Source: a virus
IMG/VR virus record: IMGVR_UViG_3300048833_000492
Location: 1 to 21,315 of that record
DNA: 21,315 nt
Strand: one strand, 5' to 3'
In this document: piece by piece, positions 1-6,467 of the stretch
Layout of the letters: every line of letters starts with the position of its first letter
Position numbering within the stretch: position 1 is the stretch's first letter
Translations under genes and position numbers: made by a program
Notes under the pieces: model-generated
Databases searched by the model: none
What the model was told of the DNA's origin: nothing
The model's input: the letters and a program-made list of their open reading frames with translations, nothing else

Positions 1-764
1 TCGAGGCTCGACACGACGCCGACCACGGCAGCCTTGAAGCCGTTATTGATGGTCGCGGCGATCTCCTGAAACTGCTTGTCGATCTCCGACGCTTTCTTGA
101 TCACGTCGTCTTGCAGCACGCCGCCCAGTTCGTGCGCCCGCTGGATCGTCGCCCGCAGCCCCTTCTCGCCTTGGTCGATCAGCTGCACGAACTGCTCGCC
201 ACCGGAACCTCCGAGCAGTTCATCGAAAATGCGTATCTGCGCCGCCTTATCGAGGTCGCCGAGCCGCTTAATGATCTCCAGCATCATCTCCGAGGGATCG
301 GCCATGCGCTTGGCCAGGTCTTCGGCGCTGAAACCGAGACGCTGGAACGCCTCGGCCGCGCTGCCGCCGCCCGTGGTGATGAACTCATCCGCGCGCAGGC
401 TCAATTCCTTGAACCCGTCCACCATGGCGTCGAGGCCGATGCGGTTGCGCTCGGCGACAAACCTCCATTCTTGGAAAGACTGGAGCGAGAGGCCGGAGCG
501 TTTCGCCTGATCGTCCAGTTCGGCGAGGGCGCTGACAGAGCCCTGAATGGCAGTCGTCACCGCAGCGAAGGTGAGCCCGGCGATGCCGGCGCGGATGCCA
601 GCGGCAGCGGCCGAAACGCCTTTCGCCAAGGCCCCCATGCTGGCCTCGGTTTCCCTCGCGAAGGTCTTGGCCTGCTTGCCCGACTGCGCGAGGCTGTTCT
701 CGAACTCGGCGCTATCGAGGCCGAGACTGACGCGCAGGGCGCCGACGACTTGTCCTTTCGCCAT
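1..764 (-). CDS. Phage tail tape measure protein, N-terminal part (runs off left edge)
   Basis: The minus strand is open from an ATG at 764 to the window edge, giving 254 residues with no stop. The start is preceded by GGAGG about 9 bases upstream; another in-frame ATG at 779 sits on that GGAGG and is less likely. The protein opens MAKGQVVGALRVSLGLDSAEF, the usual opening of tail-length tape measure proteins, followed by a small Ala/Gly-rich hydrophobic segment (about residues 50-75) and long helical stretches with phrases such as RLGFSAEDLAKRMADPSE and LLGGSGGEQFVQLI that are typical of the TMP N-terminal domain. The role would be to set tail length inside a siphovirus-type tail. It lies 174 bases downstream of the capsid gene, which is odd because connector and major tail genes normally separate the two. 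Family call from motif recognition only. Confidence 0.85.
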   Translation of the reverse strand, partial: MAKGQVVGALRVSLGLDSAEFENSLAQSGKQAKTFARETEASMGALAKGVSAAAAGIRAGIAGLTFAAVTTAIQGSVSALAELDDQAKRSGLSLQSFQEWRFVAERNRIGLDAMVDGFKELSLRADEFITTGGGSAAEAFQRLGFSAEDLAKRMADPSEMMLEIIKRLGDLDKAAQIRIFDELLGGSGGEQFVQLIDQGEKGLRATIQRAHELGGVLQDDVIKKASEIDKQFQEIAATINNGFKAAVVGVVSSL

Positions 765-938
765 CGGGCGAGCCTCCATTCGTGTTGAGGGAGTTGCCGG
801 CCGCGCGCCCGAGGAGCGGGGGCCGCCGGCTGTCGGGGTTGTTGCGGACACTCGCCGACTTGTCCGGGCGCGCAGCACTACAGCGCGCCTCGCAGCTCCC
901 CGCCCTCCTGACAGGAAGCCGCGATTGCTCGGAGGAGA
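765..938. other. Capsid to tape-measure junction, no gene
   Basis: This short GC-rich gap holds no convincing gene on either strand. It contains an inverted repeat, GGCGCGC at 867-873 and GCGCGCC at 883-889 (9-base loop), without a U-run after it on either strand, so it is only a weak terminator candidate. In a complete siphovirus several head-completion and tail genes would lie here, so the gap may be the scar of a deletion. Confidence 0.5.
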
Positions 939-2399
939 TCAGGTCTCGCTGATCTTAAGGAGCTTGATCGCCTCGAAGTCGTTCACAGCGCCACCGACGC
1001 GGCGGTAGCAGTAGAAGACCACGTAAGGCTTGGCCGAATAGGGGTCGCGCACCACGCGCGTGGCATGACGATCAACGATGGTGTAGCCACGCCGGAAGTC
1101 GCCGAAGGCGATCGGGAAGGCGCCAGCGGCGACGTTGGGCATGTTCTCGTCCAGCTCGACGGGATGCCCCAGCAGAAGCGACGGCTGGCCGGCCTGCATG
1201 GATTCGTGCCAGATGTAATTGCCGTCCCCATCCTTGAACTTGCGAATGGTTCCAGCGGTCTTGCGGTTCATCAGCCACACCGCGCCGGGACGGAAGGTCG
1301 CCTTCATGGTGTAAACGAGGTCGATCAGGCAATCGCCCGGCGACGGCGAGGTAGTGAAGCCGCTGGCGTTGCCGCTCGGCACATACTGCAGCGTGCCCCA
1401 CGGCCGGGCCCCATCGTCGTCCGCGCTCTTGGCATAGGTGAGGAACCCGCGCGGCCGCTTCACGCCATCGCCGGCAACGAATGCCTGCCCCTCCTTCAGG
1501 CCCAGACGATCACCGACTTTCTCAACCAGCCAGTTGGCGAGGTCGATGTTCGAATCATCGAGAAGGGTCTGGGTGATCTTCGGCGCCGCGTAGATTTCAC
1601 GCGCCGGGATCTCCAGTTGGCCGAGCTTCGGCGAGGCCGTTTCCGGACGACCTTCCTCTTCGCCAACCCACTCCGCAGCCGCCTGGTCGGCGTCCACCAG
1701 TTCCGTCAACGCCCCCGTTCCGATGGGCACCACCCGCGCCAGACGACGAAGCGGCGACACGTCGTAGATGCGACGGGTGATCGAGTCGGTGAAATAGGGG
1801 ATGACAGTATAGCCGCCATCCGGGTTGGACTGCGACGTCAGCGAAGCCTGCACACCGAACCCGCCGCGCGGATTGAGTTCCGCCAACGGTCCATCGTCGC
1901 CCTTGTTGATGTAAGCCCGCAGGGCAGCGTTCACATCGTCATGCGGCGCCGACGAAGGCGGGTTATTGCCACCACCGCCGCCCAGCCCGCTGAGCTTGAG
2001 CGAAGCCATGGCCGCGTTGATCTCATCGACGCCAGCGATGATATTGTCGATCCGCTTCGTTTCCTTGGTCTGGAAACTCGCGAAGGTCTGTTTCAGCTCG
2101 TTGAATACAGCCACCGGATCATCGGGGACCGGCCCAGCATTCACCGACATGATGCCGCGCGCCGGAGGCGGCGTTATCGACGCCAGCGGCGACGCGGGGA
2201 ACGCGTCACCCAAATGGAGCCGCAGATTGGACGGCGACGCGCCCACGGACGGCGCTGCCGCCGCAGCAAGCGCCGACATCGAGAATACGTCAGCGAGCGC
2301 CCCAACACCGGCATGCGCAGCGTTGGGGTCGACCAGTACGGAGACGGCAACCAGCGCCGCCACGATGCCGAGAACGGCAAGAAAACGAAACGCCTTCAT
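939..2399 (-). CDS. HK97-family phage major capsid protein with signal-peptide-like N-terminal extension
   Basis: This 486-residue protein builds the icosahedral shell. From about residue 175 to the end it reads as an HK97-fold capsid: GGYTVIPYFTDSITRRIYDV, then SPLRRLARVVPIGTGAL, an acidic AAEWVGEEEGRPE segment, ALWLMNR-like GAVWLMNRKTAGTIRKFKD, and LLGHPVELDENMP before a final FGDFRRGYTIVDR. Residues 84-135 are a charged helical delta-domain-like segment, then a Gly-rich linker. Residues 1-31 look like a Sec signal peptide: KAFR, a hydrophobic core, then AHA before Gly31. The ATG at 2399 has GAAAGG about 9 bases upstream; the internal ATG at 2150 has no good ribosome binding site, so the long start is preferred. 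A separate prohead protease or portal gene is not found upstream. Confidence 0.9.
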   Translation of the reverse strand: MKAFRFLAVLGIVAALVAVSVLVDPNAAHAGVGALADVFSMSALAAAAAPSVGASPSNLRLHLGDAFPASPLASITPPPARGIMSVNAGPVPDDPVAVFNELKQTFASFQTKETKRIDNIIAGVDEINAAMASLKLSGLGGGGGNNPPSSAPHDDVNAALRAYINKGDDGPLAELNPRGGFGVQASLTSQSNPDGGYTVIPYFTDSITRRIYDVSPLRRLARVVPIGTGALTELVDADQAAAEWVGEEEGRPETASPKLGQLEIPAREIYAAPKITQTLLDDSNIDLANWLVEKVGDRLGLKEGQAFVAGDGVKRPRGFLTYAKSADDDGARPWGTLQYVPSGNASGFTTSPSPGDCLIDLVYTMKATFRPGAVWLMNRKTAGTIRKFKDGDGNYIWHESMQAGQPSLLLGHPVELDENMPNVAAGAFPIAFGDFRRGYTIVDRHATRVVRDPYSAKPYVVFYCYRRVGGAVNDFEAIKLLKISET

Positions 2400-2825
2400 A
2401 GCGTTATGCCTTTCGTGATGATGAAATTGAGGCGCGAAGGGGCTTCACCAGCGGGACACGCTAGGTAAGGCCGTTCGCCAATCGGAAGCCGCGATCCGCC
2501 CCACAGCGCCAGGCGCGCGAGGCGATCACGTATCGGGCTGCATCTCGCTCACCCGCAGATCGTCCGCAGCGCAGGGCATGCGGTCGAAGGTCCTAACCTG
2601 CATCACGCGGAGCTAGGATGAATACACGTACCCGCAGCCCAAAGGATGCGGTCAACTGCGGCTGCATCACGCGCGCCAAGTCGACGGAAAGACTGAGCCC
2701 TGCCAAGCGATCCGTCAACGCCGGGAATTATAACACGCACAAAGAAGGGGACCTGTTCTAAGCCATTGTTTTTTCTCCTATTTCCTAGGCCAAAGATGTG
2801 GACATCCGAAAAATCAAACGTCCTA
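2400..2825. other. Non-coding leader upstream of capsid with short repeats
   Basis: No credible gene lies here. A pair ATGCGGTC...CTGCATCACGCG occurs twice, at 2578-2609 (12-base gap) and 2646-2673 (8-base gap), and a partial third copy CTGCATC lies near 2538. On the minus strand there is a TATAAT at 2732-2727 with only a poor -35 partner, a weak promoter candidate for the capsid gene. Also on the minus strand, a good AGGAG ribosome binding site near 2775 precedes ATG GCT TAG, an aborted reading frame of two codons, perhaps the remnant of a lost gene. Composition is more AT-rich near 2720-2840 than in the flanks. Confidence 0.5.
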
Positions 2826-2900
2826 AGGAAAAAATCTCCGAACTTGGGGGGCGCGGGTCTGAAAGCGAGGGGGGTCCAAGACTTTTCAGCCCCCCCTCCC
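2826..2900 (-). repeat. 75-bp element, copy 1 (cos-like repeat)
   Basis: This is the left copy of a long imperfect direct repeat, also present at 5403-5476. The first 18 bases AGGAAAAAATCTCCGAAC are identical, then one mismatch, then TGGGGGGCGCGGGT identical, then a diverged stretch keeping AAGCGAG and AGACTTT, and finally a C-run with CTCCC. Copy 1 lies directly after the stop of the winged-helix gene at 2903. The right copy sits between an HNH nuclease gene and a TerS-like gene, the normal place for a cohesive-end site in HNH-associated packaging systems. Function as cos or pac is inference. Confidence 0.8.
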
Positions 2901-2902
2901 CT

Positions 2903-3340
2903 CTACGGGCGACGGCGCTTCGACTTAGGGGCAATGCCTCCCAAAGCTCGGATTGTTTCCTCGGCTCGCTTCGCTACAGCCGCGCGCACCTCTGCCGTGT
3001 GCTCGACGCGCTCCAGCCTGCGCCGCTCCATCTCCTGCATCACCCGCTGATCGCGCAGCGCGCGCCGGTCGGGGTCAGGCAGCACTGTCTCAACCGCCCT
3101 CTTGGTCGCCAGAAGCCTTATACCTTTGCCCAGACCCACGATCAGCCCAGCCTCCTCCATCTCGCGCAGCCGGCGCTGGATGATCTCAGGTGACTGTACG
3201 GTCCGCATCGCCAGGTGCTCGCGATCCGCCGGGCTGTAGCCTGCATGGTCGCAGGTGTCGGCGATCACCAGCAGCACAAGGCGAGCGCTAGGCGAAAGGT
3301 CGGGCACGTTCCATGCCCACGCCAGCAGATCAGTCGACAT
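2903..3340 (-). CDS. Winged-helix DNA-binding protein, unknown role
   Basis: The 145-residue protein begins MSTDLLAWAWNVPDLSPSAR; the first in-frame ATG at 3352 is less likely because 3340 gives the short overlap (11 bases) with the preceding gene that is common in phage operons. Residues about 15-75 form a winged helix: SARLVLLVIADTCD, a helix-turn-helix region, and LREMEEAGLIVGLGKGIRLL as recognition helix and wing. The second half is basic, Arg/Glu-rich and helical. Such N-termini occur in phage replication initiators and regulators, but a specific family was not recognised. It is the last gene of the four-gene cassette starting with the AlpA-like gene and ends just before the cos-like repeat. 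Alternative start: 3352. Confidence 0.65.
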   Translation of the reverse strand: MSTDLLAWAWNVPDLSPSARLVLLVIADTCDHAGYSPADREHLAMRTVQSPEIIQRRLREMEEAGLIVGLGKGIRLLATKRAVETVLPDPDRRALRDQRVMQEMERRRLERVEHTAEVRAAVAKRAEETIRALGGIAPKSKRRRP

Positions 3341-3650
3341 CAGCACCACCATCGACGGGATAGGTCAGCATGTAGCGGTTCGGCCGCCCGGGCTGGCGCA
3401 GAGCGATCAAGTATCCAGCCGTGATCAACCGCCCTATGGCTGACGAAAGCGCGCGTTCCGACATATTCACTGCCTCTGAAAGCCTCTTCATCGTGATCTC
3501 TATCTTCATATCCGCTCTCATGGATATGGCAATGAACCACGCGACGATCATATCGCCTCTGCGGACGCGCTTTGATCGTGTGAGTTCATAGAACCAGAGA
3601 AACACCTCTATCGCCAACTTATCGATGAGCCGCCTATTCTTACTCGACAT
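3330..3650 (-). CDS. Winged-helix DNA-binding protein, unknown role
   Basis: This 106-residue protein starts MSSKNRRLIDKLAIEVFLWF. The ATG at 3650 was chosen over 3698 because AGAGGTG lies 7-8 bases upstream and the preceding gene ends at 3655, leaving a 4-base gap. A winged helix is visible at about residues 45-100: MRADMKIEITMKRLSEAVNM, then SERALSSAIGRLITAGYL (recognition helix), then a basic wing ALRQPGRPNRYMLTYP. This resembles the MarR/replication-initiator style of fold. The codon and base use is noticeably more AT-rich than in the flanking phage operons, which together with its neighbours suggests a separately acquired cassette. No specific function can be assigned. Confidence 0.65.
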   Translation of the reverse strand: MSSKNRRLIDKLAIEVFLWFYELTRSKRVRRGDMIVAWFIAISMRADMKIEITMKRLSEAVNMSERALSSAIGRLITAGYLIALRQPGRPNRYMLTYPVDGGADVD

Positions 3651-3654
3651 ATGC

Positions 3655-4230
3655 TCACCTCTTCTTTTGTTGAAGGCGAATTGCCATTGCGAGGTCAATC
3701 TCAGTCATCCGGCCGTGCTTGAGGGCCAGGCACAGCCGAGACAGCTCCCCGTCTGGTATCGCGAGGTCCGCGTGCTCGATGCCGAGGATGCTCGCCAGCT
3801 GCGCCTCATAGGCGGCTCTGTCCGGGAATTTCGGCAAGGATGAACCATAAGGTTCTCTAAGGATGTTATTGCGCGCACTCAGGCGCATGGGTCCCGCGCG
3901 CTCTGGCGCATCGGTCGCGCGCACTTTCTTGCAATCGTCGGCGGCGGCCGAGGGTGGCCATGTGAGCCGATATCGGTTCGCCAACCCGTTCGCGCGCCAC
4001 ACGCTTAGCCAGAGGCGCGTTTCAAGCGCCACAATAATTTCAGATATTCGCCTGTCGCCAAGTCCGGTTATTCTACCAATATGCTCGCGACTTATGAGTG
4101 CATCGCCTGTGCTGTTGCGAATTCTCTGCTCTATAGTCCACGCAACATAGAATTCAGATGGCGTTGTTTTAGAGTCAACACCAATGGCTCGCAACCAGCG
4201 CAGGCGATCCTTGCTTGTGGTGCCGGCCAC
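3655..4230 (-). CDS. Winged-helix protein, possible initiator-like, unknown role
   Basis: This 191-residue protein begins at a GTG at 4230, 13 bases after the stop of the AlpA-like gene; no closer ATG exists in frame. The N-terminal 90 residues read as a helix-turn-helix or winged helix: TPSEFYVAWTIEQRIR, ALISREHIGRITGLGDRRIS, EIIVALETRLWLSVWRANGL, and a YRLTWP strand. The C-terminal part is helical and charged, ending LAMAIRLQQKKR. Together with the next two genes this makes three adjacent winged-helix proteins of different sequence, which is unusual. A plausible but unproven role is replication or transcription control of the cassette. The start is uncertain because the ribosome binding site is weak. 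Confidence 0.6.
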   Translation of the reverse strand: MAGTTSKDRLRWLRAIGVDSKTTPSEFYVAWTIEQRIRNSTGDALISREHIGRITGLGDRRISEIIVALETRLWLSVWRANGLANRYRLTWPPSAAADDCKKVRATDAPERAGPMRLSARNNILREPYGSSLPKFPDRAAYEAQLASILGIEHADLAIPDGELSRLCLALKHGRMTEIDLAMAIRLQQKKR

Positions 4231-4243
4231 ATTGCACCGACCG

Positions 4244-4465
4244 TCAGGCTATCCCGCCGGATGCGGGGGACTTGGCCTTAGCCTCCTGCTCAGCGAGCCA
4301 TGCGGCGAGGGATGCGCGCCGGGAACAGACCTTCTTGCCGATTTTGAACGTCGGTATCTGCCCTCTGGCGTGCAGGTGGTAGACTTGCGCGGTCGTCATG
4401 TTGAGGCACTTCGAAATGGCCTCCACGCCATACAGCAAATCGGTAGCGTCGGAGCCGTCGACCAT
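4244..4465 (-). CDS. AlpA/excisionase-like HTH DNA-binding protein
   Basis: The 73-residue protein has the compact MerR-like helix-turn-helix seen in AlpA and excisionase families: YGVEAISKCLNMTTAQVYHL, a turn, ARGQIPTFKIGKKV and a final helix RRASLAAWLAEQEAKAK. These proteins typically bind short direct repeats and either activate integrase or excision genes or switch on phage-satellite operons. The ATG at 4465 has AAGGA 9 bases upstream. It heads a four-gene minus-strand cassette of DNA-binding proteins, and its upstream region carries phased short repeats (4482-4533) that could be its operators. Cys30- and Lys-rich recognition regions are ordinary for the family. Exact role (excision versus regulation) is not determined by sequence. 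Confidence 0.75.
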   Translation of the reverse strand: MVDGSDATDLLYGVEAISKCLNMTTAQVYHLHARGQIPTFKIGKKVCSRRASLAAWLAEQEAKAKSPASGGIA

Positions 4466-4481
4466 GTTGAGGTTCCTTTCA

Positions 4482-4533
4482 TGTCGCGCCCTTGTCGCGC
4501 GCAGATGCGGCTAGCCTTGGCTAAAGCCGGCTA
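4482..4533 (-). promoter_or_regulatory. Phased short repeats upstream of the AlpA-like gene, putative operators
   Basis: Reading the plus strand, TGTCGCGC occurs at 4482-4489 and 4493-4500 (11-base period), followed by GGCTA at 4509, 4519 and 4529 (exact 10-base period). All five lie on one helical face or nearly so, 17-70 bases upstream of the AlpA-like start. Such phased direct repeats are typical of cooperative binding by small HTH regulators. The binding protein is inferred, not shown. Confidence 0.45.
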
Positions 4534-4570
4534 AGTCATTGAAATTCTTATCGCGGTGCTTGCAACAAGA

Positions 4571-4601
4571 AACCCGCCCCGGAAGCCCTCCGAAGCGGGT
4601 T
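4571..4601 (-). terminator. Rho-independent terminator after truncated terL
   Basis: AACCCGC at 4571-4577 pairs with GCGGGTT at 4595-4601, with an inner CGGA/TCCG stem. On the minus strand it is followed by the U-rich TTTCTTGTTG. It lies 26 bases after the stop of the terL-like gene at 4627 and would separate packaging transcription from the AlpA cassette. Confidence 0.7.
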
Positions 4602-4626
4602 AAGATATTGATTAGACTATACGTTT

Positions 4627-4911
4627 TCAGAGCTTATCGGTGTTATTCGGCACGAGGTTGAAAATCTCGCCTACGAAACGGCGGCCGGTTTCCGGTTCGA
4701 TCGAGCCGAACGCCGCACGCACGATGTCGCGCATCCACTCGCCGGCGGCCTCGCCCATGGTCGGCATGCCGGCGATGTCCGGAACGCGCAGCTTGTTGAA
4801 GAGCGCGACGGCGCAGTCGGCCAGCACGTCGTCGAGCGGCAACGCCGGGATCGGGCTCTGTCCGGCCTGCAGCTTGGCAAACCAGTCGGGACAGGCGAAG
4901 GAGACGGACAT
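4627..4911 (-). pseudogene. Terminase large subunit N-terminal fragment, ends at Walker A
   Basis: The 94-residue product matches the N-terminal region of a common large-terminase family: CPDWFAKLQAG, LPLDDVLADCAVALFNKLRVPDIAG, TMGEAAGEWMRDIVRAAFGS, and GRRFVGEIFNLVP. In intact relatives the next residues are the ATP-binding loop (of the VPKKNSKT kind); here the text becomes VPNNTDKL and then stops at 4627. The ATPase and nuclease domains, normally about 400 further residues, are missing and no continuation is found in the window. The start overlaps the terS-like stop as TGATG at 4911. It is therefore probably a truncated, non-functional terL; a small independent protein derived from it cannot be excluded. 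The homology call is from recalled family sequence, not a search. Confidence 0.7.
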
Positions 4912-5402
4912 CAGTGCCGCTGCATCCGGGCGAAGATATCGCCGTAGTCCGGCGGGATATCCTGCGCGTCCCTCTGTGCCTGTTCCTTCTTGCCCACCTT
5001 CACCGGCCGATCGTCCTCGGTATCGTCGTCCTCGTCGAGGCTCGCGCCGCGGCTGCGGGGGGCCTGCGGCCCGGCGGCTTTCATCATCTCATGCAGCCGC
5101 CCGACAGCCGCCGTCTTCCCCTCGCGCACCAGCTTGAGCAGCACGTCGAGCATCAGCCCCTCGATCGACAGCCGCCCCACCTCCAGCTCGCGGGAAAAAT
5201 GTTTGCGCAGCGTCTTCTCGTCGATGCCCATGTCGTCGGCGATAGCCTTCTGCGTCCAGCCCGCCGCCACGCGAACGGCTACAAAGTCTTGATTTGTCTT
5301 GTCTTTTTTGAAGGACGGGCGCCCCCGCCGATCACGGATCGGCAGGATAGGCTGGCCGAACAGATCAACCTGCGGCACCGGCTCGGAATTTTCATCGCTC
5401 AC
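4911..5402 (-). CDS. TerS-like HTH protein (putative terminase small subunit)
   Basis: I take a GTG at 5402 as the start (163 residues, VSDENSEPVPQVDLFGQPIL) because GGAG lies 10 bases upstream and anything further upstream would translate the cos-like repeat. The order is a Pro-rich opening, a basic patch RDRRGRPSFKKDK, a helix-turn-helix at about 45-75 (FVAVRVAAGWTQKAIADDMG, IDEKTLRKHFSREL), a helical segment LMLDVLLKLVREGKTAAVGR typical of oligomerising small terminases, and an acidic then basic tail. Small terminases recognise cos or pac DNA and load the motor. Position between the cos-like element and terL, with TGATG overlap to terL, supports the call. It could instead be a generic HTH regulator. 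Confidence 0.65.
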   Translation of the reverse strand: MSDENSEPVPQVDLFGQPILPIRDRRGRPSFKKDKTNQDFVAVRVAAGWTQKAIADDMGIDEKTLRKHFSRELEVGRLSIEGLMLDVLLKLVREGKTAAVGRLHEMMKAAGPQAPRSRGASLDEDDDTEDDRPVKVGKKEQAQRDAQDIPPDYGDIFARMQRH

Positions 5403-5476
5403 AGGAAAAAATCTCCGAACATGGGGGGCGCGGGTAGGGAAGCGAGTGGCCTTCCAGACTTTCCAACCCCCCTCCC
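5403..5476 (-). repeat. 75-bp element, copy 2 (putative cos site)
   Basis: Right copy of the repeat described at 2826-2900, in the same orientation. It fills most of the gap between the HNH-kinase stop (5525) and the terS-like GTG (5402), and its minus-strand sequence supplies the GGAG ribosome binding site of that gene. The core TGGGGGGCGCGGGT is shared by both copies. Location next to HNH and terminase genes fits a 3-prime-overhang type cos, which is inference. Confidence 0.75.
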
Positions 5477-5524
5477 GGCCCCGCGTGGGACCCCTTGTGG
5501 GGTAGTGCCGACCTTGCGACCGCT

Positions 5525-6364
5525 TCAATCCCTTGGGGCAGTGGTGGATTGCTTGGCCCGCTCAAACCACTGGTCCACCAGCATCCCCATCCGCTCGACC
5601 TCACCCTTGCGGCTGGGGTCGGAAGCGATGCGGCGAAGGCACTCTTCCCGACAGGTATCCATCAGGACCACACGGGCTTCGCCCAATTGCGCCGACCACG
5701 CCAGCCGCTCCTGCACGGTGGGCGCCGCCACAACGAACCAAGCGAGGGCGTGGGTGGTATCGGTCGCAAGCGACACCAGCATTCTGTTGCGCTCTTCAAG
5801 GGCGTGGCCGGTGAAGCCCGGAGCATGGGCATGCAACCCACCCCCCGAGAGGCGCGCCCTGATGACATCGAGGTCGATCACGAGATCGTTCGGCCCCTTG
5901 TGCCGTGCGACATAGGTGCTTTTGCCCGATCCCGGCGGGCCGCACACGATCACCACCGGGATGCGCGGCCTCGGTATCTCCGGCGCCGCCCTGCTTGCTG
6001 CCTCACGGCTTATGCCGCGACGCTCTTCCGCCTGCTTCACCTTGTCATGGCAAGGCTTGCAGAGCGTCTGCAGATTGCCCTCATCCCAGAACAGGCGCTC
6101 ATCGCCGCGATGCGGCAAGATGTGATCGCAGACGAGACGTGACGTCTCCGCGATCACGGCCCCGCATTCCGGCCTCTGACAGGTGAATAGATCACGCAGG
6201 AACACCCTGCGCCGCAGCTTTTTCCAGCGAGCGAGATCGTACCAAGCGCGCCACGGCGCCGCGATGCTGCGGGCGCGATCTCGATCAGGACCTGCATGTG
6301 TCTGGGTGGCAAGACGAGACGGCGCGGGAGCAAGCCGGGCTGGCAGCGTCTTCAGCCGCGCCAT
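5525..6364 (-). CDS. HNH endonuclease fused to P-loop kinase-like domain
   Basis: The 279-residue protein starts at ATG 6364 (GGAG 7 bases upstream; a GTG at 6370 is the alternative). Residues about 40-115 are an HNH nuclease: WYDLARWKKLRRRVFLRD, a zinc-type pair CQRPECG, then CDHILPHRGDERLFWDEGNLQ and LCKPCHDKVK, so the metal-binding His/Asn/His and four Cys are present. Residues about 130-275 are a P-loop NTPase: VVIVCGPPGSGKSTYVARHK (Walker A), DLVIDLDVIRARL, and DTCREECLRRIASDPSRKG, resembling small-molecule or polynucleotide 5-prime kinases. HNH proteins next to terminase genes are known to assist cos cleavage. The kinase fusion could modify DNA ends, but this is speculation. It is followed by the cos-like repeat and terS. 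Confidence 0.8.
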   Translation of the reverse strand: MARLKTLPARLAPAPSRLATQTHAGPDRDRARSIAAPWRAWYDLARWKKLRRRVFLRDLFTCQRPECGAVIAETSRLVCDHILPHRGDERLFWDEGNLQTLCKPCHDKVKQAEERRGISREAASRAAPEIPRPRIPVVIVCGPPGSGKSTYVARHKGPNDLVIDLDVIRARLSGGGLHAHAPGFTGHALEERNRMLVSLATDTTHALAWFVVAAPTVQERLAWSAQLGEARVVLMDTCREECLRRIASDPSRKGEVERMGMLVDQWFERAKQSTTAPRD

Positions 6365-6386
6365 CGCCACGCTCCAGAAATGACAA

Positions 6387-6413
6387 TGCCCGGCCGCGTT
6401 TCCGCTCCGGGCA
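6387..6413 (-). terminator. Rho-independent terminator ending the leftward early operon
   Basis: TGCCCGG at 6387-6393 pairs with CCGGGCA at 6407-6413, followed on the minus strand by TTGTCATTTCT. It lies between the last early gene (stop 6468) and the HNH gene start (6364), a natural boundary between early and late transcription where an antiterminator could act. Confidence 0.55.
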
Positions 6414-6467
6414 CAACTTGGACAATCTCATTTCGTGCGCAAATACGCGCACAGCTTCTGCCCACCG

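Noticed and set aside
867-889. Terminator between capsid and tape-measure genes
   Set aside because: The 7-bp hairpin has no U-run on either strand.
1065-2468. Long plus-strand frame opposite the capsid gene
   Set aside because: Arg/His-rich translation without motifs; it is a shadow of the clear HK97-type capsid gene on the minus strand.
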